Positions 10,398 to 20,939 of a DNA stretch of 64,000 nt are shown piece by piece. Origin of the DNA: Elsinoe arachidis (taxonomy: Eukaryota; Ascomycota; Dothideomycetes; Myriangiales; Elsinoaceae); the NCBI GenBank assembly GCA_013372555.1, contig JAAPAX010000007.1:868001-932000 (forward strand), in the 5' to 3' direction. The translations under genes were made by a program, and so were the position numbers. Below the pieces are notes generated by a model. The model did not search any database. It saw nothing but the letters and a program-made list of their open reading frames with translations, and had not been told where the DNA came from. Numbering within the stretch: the first letter of the stretch is position 1; each line of letters begins with the position of its first letter.

Positions 10398-11215
10398 TCA
10401 TGATATCGAGAAGCTCTCGCCGCATCCACATTGTTCCGCTGTGATGTGTTAGTGGTAGCACTGGTGTAGATTCAGGATCACTCACTTATGTTAGGATTTT
10501 TGAAGACAAATCGCTGATTAAGCTTGTCCTCGATCCAATCCATCTCACTCCCAATGATACTGAATAGCGCCTTGCTGTCAATCAGGACCTTGACACCATC
10601 TTGCTCGACAGCCTCGTCGAATGCAGCAGGCTTGTCCACATATTCCAAATGATACGCCAGCCCCGAACATCCACGATTTTTGACTCCAACCCTGATAAGC
10701 TTCGGCTCTGGTTGGTCCAATAGCTCCCGTAATTGAGACACAGCCTTGGGTGTGAGTATCATCGCGGCTTTTCGAGGGCGTAGCTTGCTCTTTCGAGGTC
10801 GTGTGCTTGCTTCAGGCTTGGTTGTGGTGGTTGATGATGTTGCTATTTTTTGCTCATTACTTCGTCGCAGATCCCTTTCTATCGCCGGCGAGCTTTCTAT
10901 GTTATGCTGCAATTGGCTTTCCGGCTTTGGCTGCGGCGGAAAGGATGGCCATCGATCGACCTTGGATACCCCTCCCGCTATTGAAGACTCGGGCACACCA
11001 GCATTTCGAGGTGGCACCGGAATATGCGAGTCAAGACTTTGCGGTCGGTGTACGGTGGCGGTCTGTAATTGACGTTTGGATGACTGACGGTACAGGCTGG
11101 CAGAAGAGAATGGGCGACAGCATCGAGGGCATTTATTCGCCGCGGCAGGTAAATTTGGAGAGGCGAATCTGAAGATGTTTTGTAGCGCTGGTACAGCTGC
11201 TCTTGTCGCTGCCAT
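10398..11215 (-). CDS. ISA1: Mitochondrial iron-sulfur cluster assembly protein ISA1 (256 aa, two exons)
   Basis: Exon 1 is 11215-10486 and exon 2 is 10438-10398, with a 47-nt intron (GTGAGT...CACAG). The short last exon supplies the essential CGCGESF tail. The A-type ISC domain is in the last ~110 residues: AMILTPKAVSQLRELL, VGVKNRGCSGLAY (first conserved Cys), VEQDGVKVLIDSKALFSIIGSEMDW, then the paired Cys of CGCGES. The N-terminal ~145 residues are Arg/Ser-rich and poor in acids at the start, fitting a mitochondrial presequence plus linker. ISA1 acts with ISA2 in forming [4Fe-4S] clusters in the matrix. The three Cys ligands are intact. It lies head to head with the bL28m gene. Confidence 0.9.
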
Positions 11216-11478
11216 AACGGATGTTTGGAACCTATTATTATTGGTAGGACATCGAAATAGGTTGCAGGGCAGGTCCAGAAGTTGTCAAAGGGAAGAGCGG
11301 TTGTCTGCTTTGAAATGTTGCCATGCGGTCTGCTGCGGTATGACGCTTCGCTCTGGGTGAATCAGCGTTCTCCCATTGGTCGACTTCAACGGTGAGCTAG
11401 ATCTGCTTGAGCGCAGCTCGACCTCAATCCATAGCTCTAATTCTTTTGCTGGGATGCAGTATCTCCAAAGGCACCACC

Positions 11479-12063
11479 ATGGCTTTACGAATACCAAGTC
11501 GGCTGTCGCAGCCAGTCTCACAACAACTTCGATCATTCAGCGTATCCGCGCAATGCTGTTGGAAGTCTCACACCAATGCGCTGGCCACACGACATGCCGA
11601 TGTACCACCATATCCTTACGGCCCGGTTCAATGGTACAAGCAAGCCAATAAAGGGCTGTATGGCACCCAAATGATCAGATTTGGAAACAATGTTGGAGAG
11701 AAGAGCGAAAGGAAAACGCGAAGATCCTGGCACCCGAATCTAGTAACTCGAAACCTCAGATCAACGCTTCTCGGCAAGATCGTGCGCATCAAAATGACGA
11801 CCCGAGTTCTCAGAACAATAGACAAAGTTGGTGGAATCGATGCATATCTTTTGGGGAGCAAGCCGTCGCGAATAAGGGATCTTGGTATGGAAGGATGGAA
11901 ACTACGATATGAACTGCTATCGAGCCCGGGATACAAGAATCTAGCAGCCGCAGAGCAAAGAGCATTACTACGAGCGAGCGAGGCGCAAGTGCAAGCGCGG
12001 GAGGCCGAGGACGCGGATGTCCCTGCAGCAGAAGAAGCAGAGTCGGCACCAAGGGTATCATGA
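11479..12063 (+). CDS. MRPL24: Mitochondrial ribosomal protein bL28m (194 aa)
   Basis: Single exon starting MALRIPSRLSQPVSQQLRSF, a basic amphipathic presequence. The bL28 core follows: YGTQMIRFGNNVGEKSERKTRRSWHPNLVTRNLRS, then LGKIVRIKMTTRVLRTIDKVGGIDAYLL, which are the diagnostic stretches of the large-subunit protein L28. The C-terminus is an Ala/Glu-rich helix. The yeast name is Mrpl24. The frame extends upstream to 11407, but the ATG at 11479 (CACCATGG) is chosen for its context and for giving the presequence at once. It is divergent from ISA1, so two mitochondrial genes share one ~260-bp promoter region. Confidence 0.9.
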   Translation: MALRIPSRLSQPVSQQLRSFSVSAQCCWKSHTNALATRHADVPPYPYGPVQWYKQANKGLYGTQMIRFGNNVGEKSERKTRRSWHPNLVTRNLRSTLLGKIVRIKMTTRVLRTIDKVGGIDAYLLGSKPSRIRDLGMEGWKLRYELLSSPGYKNLAAAEQRALLRASEAQVQAREAEDADVPAAEEAESAPRVS

Positions 12064-12544
12064 AAGCGCGCTGAGATGTCAAATCTAGCTGGATGACAAT
12101 CGAAATGCTGGCCAAGAAGGTGCAGTTGATGTGGAGATGTCACGATCATGCGAGCAATAGTCAGTCAAGACCAGCTCTGGGAAACCCACAGAATACCTAG
12201 CGTCCAGTATCTGCGAGGACTGGTGAAGGCGTTGGCCTTGAAGGCAGTGTACATATATGACTCGGACATCGTCAAGCTCCACGGTCTCGGAACGGTTTGA
12301 CAGGACAGAATCCCCCAATTTCGTAGCTGTCGAAAGAATGAGGAATAACTTTTATGACATCGTTTCAATACCATCCATGTGTTTCATTGCCATTCAATGG
12401 CTCTTCTCCGTTAAGTCCGTGATATGCCAAGGCCCATGGATGAATTTCTGCGGTGATGGCATCACCACATTGAGCTGCATCTGGAAATTTACTCGTCCGA
12501 TTTCCTTGCACGGCATATTTCACGAGGACGTCCAGAATATACGG
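12064..12544. other. Intergenic region before the AAA ATPase gene
   Basis: About 480 bases. The ATPase frame is open through part of this (from 12257), but those codons lack protein character and the presequence-like start at 12545 is better. No other feature seen. Confidence 0.4.
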
Positions 12545-15500
12545 ATGCGCTCCAACGCATGGCGCTCTTCATTGCGTCAGCTACCACATAGAAATCTTGA
12601 CGAATGCGTCGTACAGCGTTTCTCATCACGATCAAGACCTCGGCATCCGACCCAGCCTCGAGCTAGCCATGCTCCTCCTACCACAATAACGACCGGGGCT
12701 CGCGCAGGTCAAGCAAGATGGAATGCGACTGCAGCCACAGAGCCGAGCGCTCCAGCAAAACCACAGACGCCGGAACGGTCTTCTCGCAACAGAGGACGAT
12801 CACGGGAGAGTGTCTCGAACGGCATTCCACCACCGCCGCCTCTACCAGACTGGTTCCTCAAGTACAATGTCAGACTACAAGAGGCTGAGTCGCAGGAGGA
12901 CCAGCGTGCTGACCAGGCCCGGGCCTTGTACCTTCTCGATCCGTACAATGACTGCGAACTCCTTGCGATTCCATACGTGGAGCCTTTCAATGCAAAAGAG
13001 ATCATACAGCAGATGAAGGATACGCGGATACCGAATTCGTTCTTCAACAGTTCCGACGACGTTAAAGGGGTCACGGCGAGACATGAGAAGATGATTGAGC
13101 GGGCTGAACAGCATTTGAAGAGGGAGGAAGAGCAGAGGACAACTCCGCAACAGGCAGAGCAGGAGAGTGACAAGAAGACGGAGGCAAAGCTTGAACTTCC
13201 ACCGCTGAAGCAAGTCATGGATGACGCTTCGTGGGCACGACTACAAGCTCAAATGATTATCTACGCAACTTTTCAGAGCATGGGACGACCGGAAAGCAAG
13301 TCTTCGCCACGCAACCTCGTAGTGTTCAGCCCAGAGACCACCGCTCACGATGAGCTAGACAGATTCGTTGAAGACGCCGCGGATCTAGCTCGCGCCGATG
13401 TTATCCGCATAGATGCCTCCGACATTGCTGAGTTGGCCGGCGACTACATCGATCCAATCGACCATGGCAGGAATAGCATCGGCGGACTTGCTTATGATGC
13501 TTACGAAGGAGGTCAAATGAGGTTGATGAAGGACTACCCGGCCCCTCCCCCACCTGTCGATCAGAACGACGCTCGCGACGCTGGAGAGCAACCAAGAGAT
13601 AGTGTGGAGCCGATCACGATTGACATGGACGCTTTGAGATCCGGCAACCCGGACGTAATGAAGCAGCTTAGAAAGCGGCTCGAGCAAATGCTCAGTACTC
13701 ACGTGGTTGGAGTGAGCGTAGGAATGGCCGGTCCATCAGGGATGCCAGGACAGAGTCTTGTGCAGCAACAAGGCCATTCTCAACAAGATCCGAAACACGT
13801 TGATGAAGATGAATTACCAGAACTAGATCGATGGCAGCGACTGAAACTTAAGCAGTTCTTCGAGAGCTTACTCAACGCTCCGACGCAGGCCAGAGGAAAG
13901 GCGCTGGATACTGTGCCGCAGAGCTTCCTCCGCGAAAAGTTCGCGGACATCAAGGCACAATTCAAAAATCCGGACACGAGGAGAGAGCTTCTCGACGCCA
14001 CTACTGAGAGGAGGGCGGATTTGACGAAACGATACGGCAGACAGAAGCTGGCAGTTGACAGCCTTCGACTGCAGCTTGCTCACCATGTGCATGCGACCTT
14101 TGGCGGGGATAAGCCTGCTACTGCTGTCGTCAAGAAACACAATCCGCAGCAATCAATCAACGTGGGACAATCTTCAGGTACCATTGTGCATCTGAGAGAC
14201 ATTTCTCTCATCTACGAGTCTCCACATGGTGAAGACATCATCAAGCTTCTGAAGCATGCTGTACAAACTCGACAAAAGAATGGCGAAAAGATCTTAATCG
14301 TTGGTACGGACGCTGAGTTCTCTGGCGATGTTACAACGCCATTGGGACTCTTGGAAGAGAACGACTTGGACAGGGAAGAGGGCTTCCTGAAGCTCACCTA
14401 TGCGCCTTCGCCTTTCAGTGCGGTCCAGAATCCGGCATTGATACCAACTTATCCCGTCGAGCCAGGCTATCGACGACTGCTTGAGCTCAATCTCCGCAAC
14501 GTGCAGGATCTTATCACGAGATTAGGCATACCCTGTTCGCCACATTTCTTTGGCGAGCTGACACGCAGCTTCTTGTACGCGCCAAGGACACAAAGACTCG
14601 GCGACTCTGTTCTGTCTCCTAGCCAGATCCAAGGAATCGTCCTCACGGCCGAGGGATTCCGTTCATTGTACACCAACAGCAAACAATTGGAAATGCCCCA
14701 TTTGGCCATTGCGCTCTCCATCAACGATGTGGTCGACCAAAGTTCGAAGAACATCAATTTCAACACACAACAAAGAGGTCAGCCAGTGCCTCGGACGGGC
14801 GCTGCCTATCCTCAACCTGAGGAACCAGCGCCTCGCAAGCCTCAGCCAGGTGGGAAGCGTACCAACCTGGAAGAACTCCGCAAATTTGCCTCGAAACACG
14901 AGCAACGTCTTTTCTCTGGAATCGTGGATCCGGCGAATATCAAAACGACTTACAATGATGTGCATGTGGCACCAGAGACAATCGATGCGCTGAAGATGGT
15001 AACGACGCTGGCGCTCATGAGGCCCGAAGCGTTCCAGTATGGTGTACTAGCGAAGGATCGACTCACAGGTCTCCTCCTGTATGGACCTCCTGGAACCGGT
15101 AAGACACTGCTCGCCAAAGCTGTAGCGAAGGATGCTCAAGCGACTGTGCTGGAAGTCAGTGGTGCACAAGTGTATGAGAAGTATGTTGGCGAGGGCGAGA
15201 AGATGGTACGCGCAGTCTTCAGTCTCGCCAAACGACTTAGTCCATGTGTGGTCTTCATCGACGAAGCGGATGCACTATTTGGTAGCAGAGGTCAAAGTGG
15301 AAATAGGACAACTCACAGGGAAATCATTAATCAGTTCTTGCGGGAGTGGGATGGCATGGATGACCACAACGTCTTCTTGATGGTGGCCAGTAATCGACCA
15401 TTCGAGATTGGTAAGTCGACTCGGACGTGTGAGGTGATCAATGCTGACAACACTAGATGACGCTGTCCTCCGCCGCCTTCCCCGCCGCATACTGGTCGAC

Positions 15501-15941
15501 CTACCCACCAAGACCGACAGAGAAAGCATTCTCCGCATCCACCTCACGGGCGAGACTCTACACGAAGAAGTCTCTTTTTCCAAGCTTGCAGAACAGACAC
15601 CGTTCTACTCCGGCAGCGATCTCAAGAACGTCTGTGTCGCCGCCGCCCTCGCCGCCGTCAAGGAAGAGAACGAACTCCTCGCCAAACACAAAGAGGACAA
15701 GGACTTCCGCCTTCCCGACAAGCGTACCTTGAGGACAGAGCACTTTGACAAAGCGATCCAAGAGATCAGCGCCAGCATCAGCGAAGACATGAGAAGCCTC
15801 AACGCCATCAAGAAGTTCGACGAGCAGTACGGCGACCGCAAGGGAAGGAAGAAGAAGGAGAGCTATGGCTTCGCAGGAGGAGTCCTCGAGGACGACGAAG
15901 CAGCTGCAAGAGTGCGAGGCGGTGTAGGACCCAAGCCTTGA
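12545..15941 (+). CDS. Large mitochondrial-type AAA ATPase (1,116 aa, two exons)
   Basis: Exons 12545-15410 and 15457-15941; intron of 46 nt (GTAAGT...CTAG); spliced length 3,351 nt (1,117 codons). The start MRSNAWRSSLRQLPHRN is Arg-rich and looks like a mitochondrial presequence. The first ~800 residues are low complexity plus a conserved fungal region. A single AAA module lies near residues 800-1,050: Walker A GPPGTGKT (~845), Walker B VVFIDEADALFG (~902), sensor region MVASNRP, and after the intron DDAVLRRLPRRILVDLPT. This matches the Msp1/spastin/katanin 'meiotic' clade. The family is known in filamentous fungi but little studied; a role in mitochondrial protein extraction is inference from Msp1. 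Confidence 0.85.
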
Positions 15942-16682
15942 TCCCTTCATCCCTTGGGACGGACCAAGTGACGGGGTAGTGTTCGAGAATCATGTACAAC
16001 AAGTGTACCATAGACCCACCACCACGCCGTGGTAGAATAGACCCAAACCCGCCCCGACACCCACCTGCGTGCAGGTACCATTGGGCTGAAGATTGTCTCG
16101 TCTCTCATCGATCACAAACGTCTGGCGGTCGAATGCTGCATCAGGAAGGCACAAGCAGTCGTGACACATCTTTCGTTGGGTTTCAGTGGTGTGAAGCAGT
16201 CTCATGTCCTACTTGGGTCGCGGGTATACTTGCGTTACGGCGCAGTCGCCGCATCGAGCCTTGTGTAACGGGTGCGGCTCGCGTGTCTCCGGCACAGAGC
16301 GGTGGAACGGGCGATATAGGGTTGCTGGGCTTCGGGTGTGGAGGGGTGCCGTAACGGTGGTGGGGATGACAGGTGGAATTGTATGTTCAATTCGATGCAA
16401 ACTAGCGGTGGGGCAATCAATTGTTTGCAACTAGATTACTAAAGGTCTAGCTGGCTAATTGATGCAAAGGAGATGGATTGATGCTTCAGATGTGGCGATG
16501 CTGAGGGTCGGACGTCTCTCGGGGCAACGTCGGAAGCTTTGGCTTCACCACTTCACCTCCTATTCCTGCGCTACCCTCTCCCATCACTACCATCACATCT
16601 GCTTTGTCAATGAGATCTGTACAACTAAACTGGCCTCTTGAGCTGGGTCTATACTTGTCGTGAGACTCTGCGCCGCATCGAG
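15942..16682. other. Gene-free stretch left of the repeat island
   Basis: About 740 bases of normal GC content between the AAA ATPase stop and the left inverted repeat. Small ORFs occur on both strands with no recognisable character. CpA and TpG are common here, so the RIP-like bias does not spread into this flank. Confidence 0.5.
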
Positions 16683-16718
16683 TATTCTTGTGCTCAAAAT
16701 TAGTGGGATTGCTTGGCA
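16683..16718. repeat. Left terminal inverted repeat of the outer element (36 bp)
   Basis: Reads TATTCTTGTGCTC... and ends GCTTGGCA. It matches 38311-38346 on the other strand without mismatch. Weaker similarity continues inward (ATTTTG on both sides after a 2-base offset). It still contains several CpA and TpG sites, unlike the interior. Confidence 0.9.
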
Positions 16719-16839
16719 GAATTTTGCGGTGTTTACTACCAAAATATTGCCTCTAATACCTTATTATTAGCCCCTATAGCCACATAAGCAAATTAAAGCC
16801 TTATTATCCATCGGTATAGCCTTTTAAGGTGTTGTTAAA

Positions 16840-18511
16840 ATGTCTAATACGTTAAATAGTCTAATAACACGCTCGCAAATACGAGATAAGGCTATCTCTA
16901 GCTAGGAAGCTATCTAGGCCTTAAGTAATCCCTCGCTGCTATTTACTTAATAATACTACACTAATCTAGCTATAAGCCCTAGTAGTAGTTTATCTAGCTC
17001 GGTAAATAAGAATTCTACCGAAAGCGAATTAGAAAATAAGGTTATTAAGGCTAATAACTTTAAGAAGGTACCTTATAACTCTAAGAAGTTTCTATTAAAG
17101 AAAGTCTCTCTTCTCTTAGATGTGCTATTATTATAAGATCTTATTTAATTTAACAATCTAGATAGCTAGCTATCTTCTCTAAGGCGTGTTTATTTCGAGA
17201 ATACTTAATTCTCTTTGCCGCTACTAAGTAATTATTACTTAATATACTTAATAAAGAAGAAGAGTCTCTAGTGCTTTTCTCCTAAGGCATTAGCTATACC
17301 TTAACCCCGTTAAGTGCTCTCTAAGTCGACTATAGTTACTAAGCACTAGTAGGAGACTCTAAAAAGAGTTAATAAAGAGCCTTAACTATCTTTAAAAAGT
17401 ACTTATAAAGTTTAGATTAAGTAAAGAGTATTAAAATAACTATCTTCGCTCGCGTAGTTAAGTAAGTTAAGTAAATCTTAGCGTACTTCCTCCTCTACTA
17501 CTATAAAGGCTATTAACAAAAAAACAACTAAAGGAGCTAGTAAGACTAAAAAGGCATTAACTAAGAAGAAACTAGCTTCTAAGGACTCTATAGTAGTAAG
17601 TACCTTACTATTATAGAATTAGCTACTAAAGTTTAAGTATTTTAGTAGATCTTAGTCTTTGCTAAAAGAGACATCTCCTTCTCTACTACTCTCTTAGCTC
17701 TCTTAGCCTCTAGTAATATCTTTATTAATCTACTAGTTAGTACTATTTAGCGCTATAAGTATTTAGAGTAAGAGCTATATCGTTACTACTAATAAAGATC
17801 TAGCTTAGCTTAAGGTTAACGCCTTAATAGTAGCTAATGATTATACTATAGAGGCTCGATTAGGAAGAGTAGAGTAGCTATAGAGAATAGCACGTTTAAG
17901 TACTACTAGTACTAAGCCTTCTAATAGTAGTAGCTAGAGCAAATTCGACACTAACTAGCACTAGCTAGTTGTAATTAAAGTAGCTAAAATTGCTTATTAA
18001 AATAAGTAGTATAATATAAGATTATCTATTACTAATTACTAGTTAAATTTAGAGCAAAATTTAGAAGTACTACTCTCTATAGACTTCTCTTCTACCTCTA
18101 CTACTATACCTCCCTAACTTTCTACTACTCTATACACTAGCCGGAATAATACTAATTCTTTAGAGGATACTAATTAGAGATTACACTTAGCGCGTAAGTA
18201 ATCTTAGTCTTATTCGATTATAACTAGTATTACTTTCCTCGACCTTAGTAGCTTTTAGTAGGCTATAAAAGAGATATATAGGTATACCTCCTCCTATTAC
18301 AAATATTAAAAAGAAGACTATAGGTACTTACCTATTAGTAATAAGTATAAAGTACTTAGCCTTAACTTAATTCGCGTCTAGTAATTAGAGATAAAGGCTA
18401 GCTATAGCTTAATTATAGATCTACTAAGAGTAGTATTTAATTATATTATAAGGGAGGCTATAAAGAGAGCTAAGAAGTTATACTAGCGTAATTACGCTAT
18501 AACCTCTTCTT
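16840..18511 (+). pseudogene. Degenerate coding region of the outer element (left part)
   Basis: From an ATG at 16840 one plus frame runs to the Copia insertion with interruptions almost only by TAG and TAA, as expected when CAG/CAA codons suffer CpA-to-TpA mutation. The readable residues include Ser/Thr-rich and Lys-rich stretches (for example near 17,510-17,590), typical of a disordered DNA-binding N-terminus. Removing Copia (with one TTCTT copy) continues the frame at 23931 without a shift. I do not recognise a transposase motif. The opposite strand also offers a frame of this kind, so orientation remains uncertain. Confidence 0.4.
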
Positions 18512-18712
18512 TGTTAAGAATATAGCTCTCTCTAGATAATTAGGTATAGAGTTATATAACTATAAGTTATATAACGCTAAGCCTAGAGATTTATATAAGC
18601 TATTCTTTCTTCTAGTAGATAGACTTCTCTTAATTAATCTATCTATTACCTAACTAGTGTATAGGTTAGTTCTATATAATATTCCACCTCTAAACGTGTC
18701 TTCTACTTAATA
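18512..18712 (+). repeat. 5' LTR of the Copia element (201 bp)
   Basis: Starts TGTTAAGAATATAGC. By hand alignment it differs from the 3' LTR at about 12 sites, all C/T or G/A transitions, so the LTR divergence is RIP-driven and cannot be used as a clock. Confidence 0.9.
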
Positions 18713-20557
18713 GGTTATAAGCCTAGGGCTTATAGTATAAGTATAGAATTATATATACTATAGTTAAGCATCTACGTTATTAAAATTAGACTAGATTCCC
18801 TAGTATACTCCTCTATATCCTCTCTATTATCTTAATCCTAGACAGATTAGTAGAGGTAGTATAAAGCGTAAAAGACTAGCTACTTAGTATATAGAGTAGA
18901 AACTCGATTAATAAGTCTAGTATAGGTTTAAATTCTATAATTATACAATAGCTATAGTTTATTAGCTATAAATAACTAAATAAACCTTTTCTCTATTCTT
19001 CTTCTTCTCTTAAGATTAAGAACTTATTAATCTTATTAATAATTATCTAATTAAGATTAGAAACTAAAGATCTTAATATATAGAACTTTAACTAAAAGTT
19101 ACCTATTAACTATAGCTTAATCTTTATCTATTTATTACTTAATTCCTTTCGTTATACCTTTAGATACTATCTTTAGCTATAGAAGATAATAATACCTAAT
19201 TAAGGTAGCTAGTACTAACTCTCTCTAAAGACAACTATAAGAAATAGTTCTAATAAATAGAGCTTTAGCTTATATTAAAGAAGATATTATAGACCCTTAC
19301 CTCTCTTACTAAACTACTAGTAATAACTCTAGAGTTATTATTAGCTTTCTTATTTAACTTCTAGTATTTCCCTTAGTTAGTAGAGAAGAATAGTACTACT
19401 CTTTACTAGATCTATAAATATATCTCTAAAAGAGATTAAGAGATAATTTAGAAATAGTAATAGACTAAGCTAGCTTAGAAGAAGCTAAAGAGTAAGTATA
19501 TAAAGTAGATAGATATATAAGTAAGACAACTATAAAGAGAGTTTATTATATATACTATAGGTAATAAAATAACTATCTCTAAGGCTTAGTTATACCTAAC
19601 TATATTAGAGAGGAGAATTAATAGATCTTTAGAGATTAAGTAATACTCTATACTAATAGTAAAGATTTAAAAACTACTTATTTCTCTTCTAGCTTTATAG
19701 TTATCTATAAGAGATATCTTAGATACTTAACTATACCTTACTATAGATAAGATCTATAATATTCTTAAGGAAAAGGAAGTCTAGAAAGGAGAAGAAGAAT
19801 CTACTATATTTATAAGAGATAGACTATAAGAAACTAGTAGGAGCTTAAGCTATATATATGTCTTATATAAGAAGATAGGTTACTCTATTACTAGATATCT
19901 CTATCTCTAATAAGCTAAGAAATATATCTAGCTATTCTATAGAGTTACTAAGAGAGTAAGTCCTATAAGGAGGTAGTTATCTAAGTATTAGAAACTACTT
20001 AAACTTATTAGGTAGCTTACTAAGAGAATAGATTCTTTTAAGGTAGCTAAGTTAAAGAGGAAAGATAAAGCTTATCTAGCTACTAAGAGAGATTTACTAT
20101 TAATATCTCTATCTCTACTACTAGAGGTACTCTCTAGAGGTAAAAAGCTTAAGACTATAGGTTCTATATTAGAGATTTAAGATAAGCTTCTACACTATTA
20201 GTAGATACTTAACTCTAAAGTATCTAATTATATAATAGACAAACTAACTCTCTTTAGAGGCCTATTAAGTAAGATATATACTTAATAGATCTAGGTTAAA
20301 GAGGGTTACCTTTAGTTATAGTTAATAAGAACTATAATTATTAAGACTAAGAAGAGAGATAAGATAAAGATATAGGCTTTCTATATACCTAATCTTAGTA
20401 TTAATTTAGTCTTCTATTATAAGCTATATATAGAATTAGGAGTTTCTAGAGTTATTAATTTAAATTCTTTTCTTATTCTTAATCTATAGAAGCGGCTACT
20501 ACTTAAAGCTAGAATTTAAGAAGAGATATATATTATTTAATTCTTGTTTAAGTAGCT

Positions 20558-20667
20558 AGCTAATTAAAAGCTATACTCTAGATTTAAGCCTAGCTTAATT
20601 CTAGATCTAGCTAATTAAAAGCTATATTCTAGATCTAAGCCTAGCTTAATTCTAGATCTAGCTAATT
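20558..20667 (+). repeat. 51-bp tandem repeat inside the Copia element
   Basis: A unit beginning AGCTAATTAAAAGCTATA recurs at 20558 and 20609, with a partial third copy at 20660; spacing is exactly 51 bases (17 codons). The unit length keeps the frame, so it was probably a protein repeat in the gag-pol linker region. Confidence 0.75.
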
Positions 20668-20939
20668 AGGATATAGTATTCCTTACTACCTAGCTAGTAA
20701 TTAATTTATAGACTAAGTATATATATCTAACCTAGAATAAGTAATAAGAGAATCTTATTAACTTAAGACCTAATAACTCTAAGATAGAGTACTAACTCTA
20801 GTATAGGAGATTTGCTTATCTTAGAGTTAAGAAGCTTAGGGATCTTTACTAAGTTATAACTCTAAAGAAACCTATTAACCTAAACTATAATTTATTAATT
20901 CTATATAAGGTCTATTCCCTTATAAAGATAAGGAATAGA

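Noticed and set aside
12257..12544. N-terminal extension of the AAA ATPase frame
   Set aside because: The open frame starts earlier, but the residues look non-coding; the Arg-rich presequence-like start at 12545 is more credible.
16459..16641. Short plus-strand ORF just left of the island
   Set aside because: 60 codons without signal peptide, domain or splice context.
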